A DNA stretch of 64,000 bases, from assembly GCA_016648135.1 (NCBI GenBank), contig JADDOH010010142.1, positions 62,001 to 126,000 of the forward strand, given 5' to 3'. Position numbers and translations under genes: made by a program. This DNA comes from Agrypnia vestita (taxonomy: Eukaryota > Arthropoda > Insecta > Trichoptera > Phryganeidae). Position 1 is the first letter of the stretch, and every line of letters starts with the position of its first letter. Positions 23,771 through 34,405 of this stretch are shown here, piece after piece. Under the pieces are notes generated by a model. That model had not been told where the DNA came from and searched no databases. It saw only the letters and a list, made by a program, of their open reading frames with translations.

Positions 23771-24483
23771 TGGAAACCCGTTAATACAAAATTCAAGGTA
23801 CAAGAAAAAAACCCCAAAAAATAGTTGTGATTGCGAAATTCGCAAAAAATCTTAAAACTTAGGAAAAAAGCCATTAATTTTGTGAAAAAGTCTGTATTTT
23901 TGTATATTTCAAGAAACCATTTCGAAAACGCAATATTTAATATGCCAATACAAAAAAATAACAACATTTCTATTACTAAAGTACACGATATTGACATATT
24001 TGTTCTCACTTGCGAAATTTTTAAATTTATTTTGTCACGTTTCAAAAAAAAATCGAATTACGCGAAAAATTTTAACTAAAATGTATTGCAAAAGGTACTA
24101 AAAATTATTTTGAATTAAAAAATACTGGGGTTTTTAAATTATCGGGGTTTATCTACTATGAAATTAATATTTTTAAGCCCCGTATTCACTAGGGGACAAA
24201 TTGTTCCTCAACATCATACGCTCTCATTAGAATAACTCGTTAGAATAAATAAATACGCAGCACTAATCATCATAACCCTTTTGGGCGACATTTCCGCGAC
24301 AAGTGATATGTGAGTCCCGGTGTGTACACGTCAAATGACCGCGTAATTGTCCACAAAACGTGAACATAGATGCGTCATTCTGCGTGGAATATTGCCCAAG
24401 TAAATACGTGGTTTTAGACTTTCGGATTTCGAATTATGGAAAATTTCAAATTATCGAGGTTTGAATTAACAGGGCTTTACTGT
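23770..24483. repeat. Candidate pogo/Tigger-like element
   Basis: The right end reads GAATTAACAGGGCTTTACTG; the left edge has GGAAACCCGTTAATAC. 'Attatcgggg' and 'aattatcgagg' motifs recur inside. No transposase ORF was identified. Confidence 0.4.
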
Positions 24484-24489
24484 AATATA

Positions 24490-25250
24490 TATTCAATGAT
24501 GCTTAAATTGCACATATATGTAATTTAAAAGTACATTTTAAAAATTGTTTACATGACCAAAACAAACCAAGCTCTTGTTCATTAACATGTTTGCCTATGT
24601 TTAATAATTATACAAACAAGTAACTTATACATAGTTAAGCTCAAAAATTCTTTGTCTAAATACAGATTTTATTTTACAATGTTTACAAACATTTATAAAA
24701 ATAATAATTTTCTCAGTCATTACCTCATTTAGGCCTGTTACATTATATAACATTTTTTAAAAATTTACATTTGAGTCTTGAAAAATCAACAAAAGCTCTT
24801 TGCCGTGTATTATTGTGTACAGACATTCCCATAATTAAGAATCTCGTACACGAAAAATTCGATTATCAATATTTCCTAAATAACTTACATTTACAATTTT
24901 TTTATTGGTTTTATTGAGATATGGGAAGGTTTCGAAAAAGCCTCAAGAATCTGGTGGACCACCTAACTCCAAAATATATTTGAAATCAAATAGACTTTAG
25001 AGGAGTCGAGTATCCTTCTTCCTTGTTTGGTATTAGAATGATTTATAATTTTGATATAAACTATTGACTGAATCATTAGTATTAATAGTTGAGCAATCGG
25101 CTATTGCCGACTTTTTAAACTTTCGATGGAAATACGCATTCATCGGTTTTGGAGCAATTATAATATAGAAGATACATTATCAATTAACATCAAATTTCAA
25201 TTCTAACATTTATTTTATTTATCTGGTGCACTTTGTACCATGTAAATATT
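24490..25250. other. Intergenic AT-rich sequence, nothing recognised
   Basis: Nothing supportable was seen here on either strand. Confidence 0.35.
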
Positions 25251-25254
25251 AAAA

Positions 25255-25545
25255 AACTAACCCATAAAAACCAAGTTTTTAAAATACCCCCCTTCTCATT
25301 TTCGGGTTTCGTGTCTACCAGATGCGTCGGAGTATTTTCATTCAACTTACTGAGTTGTACGAAAAAAACATTAAAATTTGAAAAATCCAAAATTATACTA
25401 TAATTATTAATTTTTTTTGATGAAAATTTGATAGATTTTCTTGATCGTCACCACGAGTCTGCTTGCAAAGTTTCAGTTCGATTGGATCACGGGAAAAGAG
25501 TTAAAAATCGATCCAAAGTTTTTTCGTCAGACAAGCAGTCGCATG
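25255..25545 (+). repeat. ACTAACCC/GGGAGT interspersed repeat, copy 2
   Basis: It starts ACTAACCCATAAAAACCAAG and contains GTCTGCTTGCAAAGTTTCAG and AAAAATCGATCCAAAGTTT. It ends at GACAAGCAGTCGCATGG, so the last 20-30 bp differ from other copies. Confidence 0.6.
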
Positions 25546-25569
25546 GTATTTATTTGAGGATAACCCAAA

Positions 25570-26607
25570 GGGATATCAAAATCTGACCCGGCAATTTTGA
25601 GAATAATAATACTTTAGAATACATAGGGTCAGAATATACAGTGCATCCAGTGAAATATAAATTTCAATAAAAATAACTTTTTCCTGTAGAATAGAGTCTG
25701 ATTGCGAATAAAATAAAAAAATGTCGGAAACGAGTATTAAAAAATTGTGACACTTTATTTATACCCTTTGGGGCGGCTTGTTGCTATGCGGGGGCGGTTG
25801 CACCACAAGTGGTATCGGATGCGGCGTGTTTACTGCGGCGGCGGCCGCTCCACCACACACAGTTGTACGGGAAATGGGATTTTTCAAAGTCTCACAAGTG
25901 TTTAATATTTTTCAATTTTTTAATACTCGTTTCAGACATTTTTTAAATTTTATTCGCAATCACTCTACTGTATTCTACAGGAAAATGTTATTTTTATTGC
26001 GATTTATTTTTCACTGGATACACTATGTAGGGTTATTTGGAAAAAAATAATAACCTCGCAGGAATATATTCCTGCCTTGATTATGAGTCGAAAATGTTCA
26101 AGCTCTCATGACCTAATATCAATAGTTATGGAGATACGCGACATCAAAGTTCGCATTTTTTTCTCATCATTTCTGACTTATTTTTTGTAAAACGTTGGAC
26201 TATCATTACAGTAACTTACATCAAATATGAAAAATTCATTCCTTTTAATACAAGTCAAATAAAATAATAAAAACCTTCGAATTCCAATTGGAAAACATTC
26301 CAATTGGAAATTTTTCAGGGTTTTCATCATTTTATTTAACTTTTATTGAAACAAATGAATTTTTCGTAATTTATATATGTTGCTGTAATGATAGTCTGAC
26401 GTTTTACAAAAAATAAGTCAGAAATATTGAAAAAAAAATGCAAACTTTGATGTCGCATATCTCCATAACTATTGACATTAGTTCATAATAGCTTGAACAT
26501 TTTTGACTCATAATGAAGGCAGGAATATAGTCCTGTATATTACGACCCTGTGTATTCTAAAGTATTACTTTTCTCAAAATTGCCGGGTCAGATTTTGATG
26601 CCCCTTT
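25570..26607. repeat. Composite foldback element with nested inverted repeats
   Basis: The outer arms (TCAAAATCTGACCCGGCAAT ... TACTTTAGAATACA) pair over about 65 bp between 25570-25635 and 26540-26607. Between them lie two further palindromic blocks: 25618-26031 (arms containing ACTTTTTCCTGTAGAATAGA) and 26036-26550 (family C foldback, arms with CAGGAATATATTCCTGCC). A GC-rich GCGGCGGCGGCC tract lies in the first loop. No transposase. Confidence 0.7.
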
Positions 26608-26789
26608 TGCATGAGGATGTAGTTGAGGTATCTGCATATAAATACTACATCAGTGTCGCTATTGGTTCTTGGACCACTTCCCATACAAATTTGCCCAATC
26701 TCCTTTGATGTAAATTATTATGACGCATAATAATATATTTTCATCACAACATTGCAGATTTTACATACATATATGTATAATGAAGAAAC

Positions 26790-28900
26790 ATACAAATGTG
26801 AAACACATATTTTGTAACATTAACATTCATGTATATACGTACATACTATGTTATGAGATATAATATTGAATATTTAACTAGATGAACACCGTATTGACTG
26901 ACAGGAAACATTCCATCTTTAATAAACGAATCTTCAACCACACGGCTCACTGACACGCTGGTCTATGAAACATTTATATTTAACATCGAACATTTGATTA
27001 GTGAACACCACATTTTCTGATATAAAAGATTCCATCATTTTCACAAATGACACCACAACCACATGACCTACTAACATGCCATTTATGTATACATGGAGAT
27101 TTAATATTGAACATTTAACTACTTGAACACCAAATTAACTGAAATGAAACATTCCACACTTTTCATAAATGATACCGCAATCACAAAGTCCACTGCCGTT
27201 AAGCCGGTCTGCGTAACATTTACATTTATGTATCATGTTACGCACATTTAAAGGGGGGGTAAGGTTTTTAATTTTTATTTTCATTTTATTATTAATTTTT
27301 TAAATGAATATAAACATCGCAAGAATATTGTGTGAAAATTTCGATTAAATCGGAGCAAAATTGACGAAGCTATGAGCATTTGAGCGATGCTCAGATTGAT
27401 TTTCTATACCTGCTCGGGCAGCTGAGGGACGCGCTTACCTGATGATTACCGGACGCGCTATTGCATTGGAAGAGTTTTGCGTAGACAAGGACAAAAAGAT
27501 ACTCTTTGCTGTATGGACCTGGCATCAACGACTATATGTAAGTATTAAAGAATTGTCGAGTTTTATTTTGAATTTTATAGTATGAAAAACTTTAAAGCGT
27601 AATTTTTGAATCCGTGTATGACATAACTCAAAATCTACTGGACCGATCGATTTGAAATTTTGCACAGTACTTCTTCACATAATTCACCAGCTAATCAATC
27701 ATCCCCCAAGCCCATACTCCACCCTTAACCTCTCCCCAACTATAGAGTATCCATGCGATCCATGACCCGCTCAACGCTCGTTCGGCATCGTCCCCCCCCG
27801 AAACGACCCATAGTCCTATACCCTCCCTCCGGCCTCCGCCCAAATCAGATGCGCCCCGTGGGCGAGGCCGAAGATATCGATGGGAGCCTGCACAATCTAG
27901 CGGTCACCGGTCCACCTCCATCCAGGCCAAGCTACTCTAGTCCCACCGTCGTACGCTCTGCCCCTAAATAAGATCCAGACACCATCGGTCCGCCGAAGCG
28001 CCCTCCCCCTCAGGCCCCCCATTCTTCTTTAAATTTAATTTTTAATTGTAATTTTAACAGTAACAAATTGGGCCGATTTCTTATAGCTGAAAATCGGTGT
28101 TTTTGGCTTCCAAATGTTTTAGCAGTAGTCAGCAAACATCTTGAAAATTTTCGGGCGTAGTGGGGGAAGTTTGCGCATATTACCAAAGAGATCCACCAAA
28201 AGAACCCAAATTTTTGTCTTCTGCGCATTTTCCCCCACTTTGGCCGAAAAATTTTTTTCACGAAGGTTGCCGGCAACTGTACCAAAAATTGAAAAAAAAA
28301 TCCTTAGGGGGTTACCTCGAGAAACATCTCCTTTAAAAAGTGCATTTTGATTTTTTTGTTTCAGATGATACTGTTGCGAATTATGATGTACACCGCAAAA
28401 CAAACTCACTTAAATATAAATATTTTGCAACGAAAATTATGTTTAAAAAATGGATTATTATATGGAAATTAAGTAAACAAGTAAATTAGCACTACCGTAT
28501 CGCTAAAAAAAAAAAAATCTTGACAGCATGCCTTTTTTCACCGAATTAACCCCCCCCCCTCCCCTCTTAATTAGAGGAACACCACATTGCTTGATAGGAA
28601 ACATTTCACACTTTTCAATAATGATACCACAACCACATGGCCCACTGACATTAAGCCACTTCAAGAGCTGGTTGTATAAACTTGGTTTATAATACATAGT
28701 TTGTTTTAAGCATATATGAAAATAGGTTATTTAATTGGTGAAAAACACAAAAAATACTTCAAACCAAATTGATACAACAGGCCCTAAGTAACATTTACAT
28801 TTATGTATTATATTATGGACATTTAAGAACACCGATTGGCTGATAATATACATTGAACTTTTTCATAAATACACCATACTGTACCGCAGGGACCATTGGG
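26790..28900. repeat. Tandem array of ~120-bp units, split by an insertion
   Basis: Units share GAACACC, GAAACATTCCA, a TTTTCATAAATGATACC-like tract, 'acaaccacatg', 'ccactgac' and ACATTTACATTTATGTAT. Copies lie in 26790-27245 and 28566-28900. The array is interrupted by 27248-28565. Confidence 0.65.
27248..28565. mobile_element. Insertion with G-rich inverted ends inside the tandem array
   Basis: The left end TTTAAAGGGGGGGTAAGG and the right end ACCCCCCCCCTCCCCTCTTAA are imperfect inverted copies, and the tandem array resumes immediately outside. A GC-rich pocket (27720-28020) encodes an open stretch with no family resemblance. No transposase is recognised. Confidence 0.5.
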
Positions 28901-28904
28901 CTTA

Positions 28905-29884
28905 AGAAAATTAGGCTTCAAGTGCCTTACATTATAATAAAAGCTAGGTATGATTATGTGTGAAACAGCTGAATATTTTAAAGTATACAATATAGAAAAC
29001 AGTGATTAATACCGTCAAGGTGAACAAGTGCGTGAAATTGCGATGATGGTTTAAAGTTTGGAGCGTAAACTTGTTAATGATGCTCAAAAGGTAAATTATA
29101 AAATAAAAGGACAATAATTTGACATATAATTAATGACACGGAATGTCGATGCATATATAGAAAGCCACTGATAACTATCTATTGCAGACCTCAATAGACT
29201 ATTGCCGTTAAAACCCATTACATAGTTTTGACAAGTAACTTGTACATGTCACTTGAATAAAATAAAAATTATAACTGACAAAAATAAGCTGTTGATAAAA
29301 ATAAACTATTTTACTTTTCTTATTTACATTAACTATTATTTTGTACAGTTAGACTGTAAGAAATGAGATCTTTAAAATTAATTAGTCTCCTCAAAGTCTT
29401 AAAAAGAGTATATAATATAACAAAATATAATATTTCCGAATTAAAAGTTCGTATCTAAAATAGAGTACAAAGTATTTTCTTTGAATTATTTGAAGACATT
29501 ATTTACATTTCTTTTTATCCTTTAATTTTAAAAAAATTTTATGCTGACAATATAGGATTGATTGTCTGTTATTTTAATTTGTCGGTCATCACACAATTCA
29601 TATCATGGTTTGATATAAACGTATCAAACAGGGTCGTTATCATGGCTTTTCAACTTGCCACAACACAAATAGTTTTGTGAAAGACTGGAATGTATGAGTG
29701 ATTTAAAAACTAGATTTGATTTGTAAATGCACATGATCCAGCGTTGATGGCGAATTGTGAACGAGATTTACAGAGTAATAATTTACAAATTTATAATTTA
29801 CAGAGTAATAAGTAGAATGTAAGACGTATGCAGGGAAAATTATGAATTTAGCAAGTCAAAAGGGATTTTAATGTTTTAAGGCTA
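28905..29884. other. Intergenic AT-rich sequence, nothing recognised
   Basis: No coding or repeat structure was recognised. Confidence 0.35.
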
Positions 29885-29970
29885 CAACAGGTTGTGAGGT
29901 CCGATTTCTGCATTGAAACACATCACAAAAACACCCAGACTTGAGAAAATCATATACGTAGATAAGTCAG
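29885..29970 (-). repeat. SINE (family 1) fragment
   Basis: CATCACAAAAACACCCAGAC and TTGAGAAAATCATATACG match, on the - strand, the tail of the SINE at 22150-22312. Confidence 0.55.
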
Positions 29971-30106
29971 TGGCGTGCGGTGGGTATAAACTTAGGTTAT
30001 GCTGTGACTGACTATATATTATAGTTAAAAACATATATACGCATATACTTACAAGGGTATGTAATTTTTTTAACTGTATATACTGAACTATTCTGAGAAG
30101 CTTTAA

Positions 30107-31090
30107 CACTAGAAGCGCGGAAAATCCTGACATCCCTAGAAGCGCAGATGGGGCTTTTACAGAATATTTGCGACCCATTTGATCCACAACGTCTACCCCA
30201 TACTATGAACTATTGTAAAATGATACTACATTCGGTTTCTTTTTTATACCAGTCTCAATTTTAATATCTGGGTGCACAGTGCTAAGGAAAAGAACATTTT
30301 ACTTGTACCATTTAATTTTAGAGTTTCGGCAAGGGACAGAGACGTGAAAAAGTGATCACAAGTGATATTTCTTCCTTTTTTTGGGTATCTAGGTTTAGGC
30401 TGCATCAATTGTTTTACTACGTAATCCCCAAGACGTTTGTCATTTGACCTGACGTCATCCTTGCATAGGTACGGAAATGCATTTACTAAATGTTTAGAGT
30501 ACTTATCTACAGCTCACCAGAACTTTTTGTCCGTATTTATCAGGTTTTGAGGCTATACATTGAGATTGACCATAGTCGCTATTTGTGGGTAATTGTTGCC
30601 AATCTTCATCGGAATAATGCAACGGCTCGCCTTCCCGAGTACTCTTCATCGATATCTTGGAGAGATTGAATAATTTTGGCAGATTTAGCCATATTGCGCA
30701 AAAATATTTTAGTTTCGTACGGGCGATGTGACAGAAACAAAACACACGCTACGCTCTCGCCTCTGCCGCCCGGTTGCTAATGTAGCGGTTCCGATACCAT
30801 CCCGCCGCTGAGTCATGAATATTCAACACGGCACGCAAGTACCTACATTGAGGAAATCAACGATATTTTTACTAATTCAGTATATATAAGAATCATGAAG
30901 TTAAATTCAGACATCCATGACTGGGTCAAATATGACCCAACTTTGCATTGAGGTAAATTTGATTAAAAAAAATTATATCGTAATTACGTTAAAGGTTATA
31001 AAAAATTAGGACTCTATGCATGGTAAGACATCCACTAGAACAGGGAGAACATCGAAATGGGTCAAATTAGGGACGCCCGCACTTCTAGTG
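30107..31090 (-). mobile_element. piggyBac-type element with decayed transposase
   Basis: TTAA at 30103-30106 and 31091-31094 flank inverted ends that both read CACTAGAAG(C/T)GCGG inward. On the - strand the interior reads HYSDEDWQQLP and PDKYGQK (30503-30745); after a frameshift DKYSKHLVNAFPYL, RLGDYVVKQLMQP and GRNITCDHFFTSLSLAETLK (about 30215-30500); and finally DQMGRKYSVKAP near 30130-30187. These are core and C-terminal motifs of piggyBac transposases. The N-terminal part is joined to mid-core by a deletion, and later catalytic sequence is missing. It is a dead internal-deletion copy with intact borders. Confidence 0.85.
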
Positions 31091-31094
31091 TTAA

Positions 31095-32015
31095 TCCACA
31101 AAAATAATTGCACTATAAAAGAAGTATTGTAAACAAGGATTTTCTAAATAAATATTTTCTAAATAAAACGGCAAAATTTTTCAATATATTTTGAAGATGA
31201 TTTGTATGTAATTAAGTCGGGAATAAGACTAATTTCAAATATACGTTTCTTTTCATAAAAATAAATTAAACATTTTATGATATCATCGATGGAAATGTCG
31301 TCGTATATAAATATTTTCATATTGCGTATAAAATATTCCAAAACCTACATTTTATGAACTTTCTTTATAAATTACCATAAACTAATTCAAGTAAATAGAA
31401 AAGGATTCAATTTGTAATGTTAACTGTTATTAATGTTCTCAGTAATGTACTTCAGTACAGTACAGTAATTCAAATAAAAATGATAAAGGAAAAGAAAAAA
31501 CGTACTCAACATAATATGGAGATCATATGATTTGACAGTTGAAAGTTGGAATTTACCATAGAAAATAGAAATAGAATTCACATAAAAAGTTGCATGTGTA
31601 AGCAACTGGAATTTGTAAAAAATGTCATTTCTGCACGTGACGTGCGCGTAGTTGTCACCTTACATTAGACCTTTTGAAGAAACACGCTATTCTATTTTTA
31701 TTTATCTACTACAAAAAACTTGCAGAGGGTGAATTATTATACGGTGCATTAGGAAAATACACAGTTCAGGATTTTTTTCTCGACTTGACTAGATCTAAGA
31801 AACAAATTTGTTGGACGCAAAAAAGTGAGATAAATTATGAATTGACATGAAGTTGGATACAGAAATGTCGGAAATAAAACATCTAGCCGTAGGACAAATT
31901 ACGGCTAGAATATTAAATCGACTTTTTCTTAAGATAAGGATTATTTGATTAATAATTGTTTCCCAGAATCTGTACCAACGCACAGCTTTTTTACTTGTGT
32001 GCGCTGCATGAACGA
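31095..32015. other. Intergenic AT-rich sequence, nothing recognised
   Basis: Several short open stretches occur on the - strand, but their composition is that of AT-rich noise. Confidence 0.35.
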
Positions 32016-32017
32016 AA

Positions 32018-32090
32018 TCCAGAATCCCTGGTATGAGAAGCCGAGAAGTGTTAGCTCATTGGACTAAGAGGGCTGCCTATGATGGTTTTC
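32018..32090 (-). repeat. Diverged SINE (family 1) head
   Basis: The - strand begins GGCAGCCCTCTTAGTCCAAT and continues to GGGATTCTGGATTTCG, aligning with the tRNA-like head of the 22150-22312 copy (A and B box regions both degenerate). Confidence 0.5.
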
Positions 32091-32129
32091 GAGAAGGAGA
32101 AAAATAAGACAATGTGCAAAAAAATGATA

Positions 32130-32238
32130 TTAGATGAGAAGTAGACGAAATTGCGTATTTGGGAAGTATCTTCGATAGAAACGGAGATACTGTGAAAAAG
32201 AAAGGAGTGTGACTGCAGGGAATAAAGTTAAAAAATAT
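32130..32238 (+). pseudogene. LINE reverse-transcriptase fragment
   Basis: VDEIAYLGSIFDRNGDTVKK is followed, after a frameshift, by VTAGNKVKK. This matches the D/E-F-x-YLGS segment near the end of LINE polymerase domains. Confidence 0.6.
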
Positions 32239-32456
32239 TTCTGTTTTACAGGATTATATTTTAATTGGGCTAAATTAGTAATGTGTTTAATGCATACTGA
32301 AAAAAAACCCTGTTAATATGTAAATATAATAATAATAAAAAATAAAAAATTTCTGTAATATAATCTAAAAATAAAGGGATTTTAACTACAAAAATAATCG
32401 AGTCAAACCAAACCATTTTGTTTTTAATGCGGTTTGTTTGGTTGTGTGTAAACACT

Positions 32457-33768
32457 TAAGGCGGCACATTCACTGCAAATGCATATTTCAACGTTTTTTT
32501 AATGAAAATGTGGGTTTTTATTATTCATTTATATCAGAATGTATATAACAGATTGCAATTTTTTAGGGTGATAACTTAGATAGAACCTTTGTTCTTATAT
32601 AAAAGTAATACACTGAACATCATTTACAATAATTAAGAAAAATATAGGCATTAATCGACGGGCCGCGGCAATAAAAATGTTCTAGGGCGAAGAGAGGTTT
32701 GTTTAATATTTGTATGTAAGCATAATATGTTTTTTTTATATGTATAAAGTTTACTTAATTATCTAGAATAATTACTAAGGAAATTAAGAAATATTCAATA
32801 TTAATAAAGTTATAATGTTTTCAATTTGCAATAAATTTTTACATTTTTTATGATTTTCAAATGTTATTTATTCATATAAAAAGATAATTTTAAATGATAT
32901 ATTGTATCTATATCCACACTTTGAGTCTTCATTCACTACTAAAAAGCCACATTTTTTATAAAAAACACGTTAATTATTATTTTAAAATAAAAATTGGAAC
33001 CGTTCCAAAATCCATATAAAACCTTAATATATGGGAGATATCAAATGCTTTTGAGCGTATTATATAATAATAATTCATATAAACGTCAAATTTGGCGTAG
33101 AATTACGATTAATAGTGAAATAAATGACGAAGAATATTCGGCAACATAAGCACGTCTGGCCTCTGCCGTGGCCACCGGCATGTGATCAGCATTCTGATGT
33201 ATGAGGATCTCGTTTTTCATACTTTAGAATTTTTATTTTAAAATAATAATTAACGTGTTTTTTATAAAAAATGTGGCTTTTTAGTAGTGAATGAAGACTC
33301 AAAGTGTGGATATAGATACAATATATCATTTAAAATTATCTTTTTATATGAATAAATAACATTTGAAAATCATAAAAAATGTAAAAATTTATTGCAAATT
33401 GAAAACATTATAACTTTATTAATATTGAATATTTCTTAATTTCCTTAGTAATTATTCTAGATAATTAAGTAAACTTTATACATATAAAAAAAACATATTA
33501 TGCTTACATACAAATATTAAACAAACCTCTCTTCGCCCTAGAACATTAAAAACGTTTTTTGCCACGGCTTGTTGATTAATGCCTATATTTATCTTAATTA
33601 TTGTAAATAATGTCCAGCTTATTACTTTTATATAAGAACAAAGGTTCTATCTAAGTTATCGCTCTAAAAAATTGCAATCTATCATATACATTCTGATATA
33701 AATGAATAATAAAAACCAAAATTTTCATAAAAAATGTCATAATATGCATTTGCAGTGAATGTGCCTTC
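32457..33768. repeat. 1.3-kb near-perfect inverted repeat (giant foldback)
   Basis: The left arm (about 32457-32993) and right arm (about 33228-33768) are complementary over about 535 bp with scattered mismatches; the spacer is about 235 bp. Outer ends read AAGGCGGCACATTCACTGC and its complement GCAGTGAATGTGCCTTCT. There is no ORF of note. The right end lies 246 bp beyond the polyhomeotic stop codon. It may be a foldback transposon or an inverted duplication; if transcribed it would give a very long hairpin RNA. Confidence 0.85.
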
Positions 33769-34013
33769 TATAAATATAACTAAACAATATAAATTATGAA
33801 TCAGTCAATAATAGTTACATATTTACAAATCTGAGATACTTAATAAACTAAAAAATAATTTGTACAATGTACAAGATACAAATGACAGCAGTGTGTTTTA
33901 AATTTACATTTTTGGACAATCATGTTTTGACATCATCAATCAATCAATGACATTGCTGTTGCAAATCGGGATAATAATCTACATACATTTACATCACTGG
34001 GAATATCTGGTAT
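33769..34013 (-). other. Polyhomeotic 3' UTR region
   Basis: This follows the TAA stop (34014-34016 on the - strand). No AATAAA is seen on the - strand within it, so the transcript may extend into the inverted repeat, where AATAAA occurs on the - strand near 33410. Confidence 0.4.
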
Positions 34014-34405
34014 TTACATACTGAACTTTCTCTTTTTGGTTGCTGTGGGGAAAACTGGTAACGGTTTGTTACTTGTAGATGGCGAGACTTCATCCACCGG
34101 TGTTTCTTCGGAAAGAGCCTTGTCAGGACGCAGAGTATCGATAGAAGCCACTATTTTCAGCGCCGGGCCTAGTTTAATGGACATTGACATCACCAAATGC
34201 TCCGGTTTAATCAAAATCAGAGCTTCTCCGTCCACTTCTTGGAGAATGAACTCCTCAGCGTACATTGCGCAGCCTGGGATTTTCCTGATAAAGTCCGCTA
34301 CCTGTTCCACGTTCCATTTCAGAGCTGCGGGCTCTTGAGTGGTGCCATTTTGAATCGGTGATTCAACAGTCGGTGGCAAGTTTGATGTTTGGTTTGCGTT
34401 AGTTT
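34014..34405 (-). CDS. ph: polyhomeotic terminal exon: SAM domain and basic tail
   Basis: Acceptor TTATTTGCAG, stop TAA. The SAM domain occupies about residues 29-95 of the 130 encoded. Around 40 residues follow the last SAM helix and end in KKRKFSM, a nuclear-localisation-like basic cluster. Confidence 0.93.

Noticed and set aside
23593..24045. 150-codon open frame on the - strand
   Set aside because: AT-driven composition (Phe, Ile, Asn, Lys), no family motif, and it lies in a candidate pogo-like element.
25778..26050. 90-codon + strand frame with a Gly/Ala-rich start
   Set aside because: It lies in the foldback loop and arm; the GCGGCGGCGG tract is a simple repeat.
27753..27971. 72-codon Pro/Arg-rich frame
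   Set aside because: It lies inside the 1.3-kb insertion and resembles no protein; GC-rich composition alone keeps it open.
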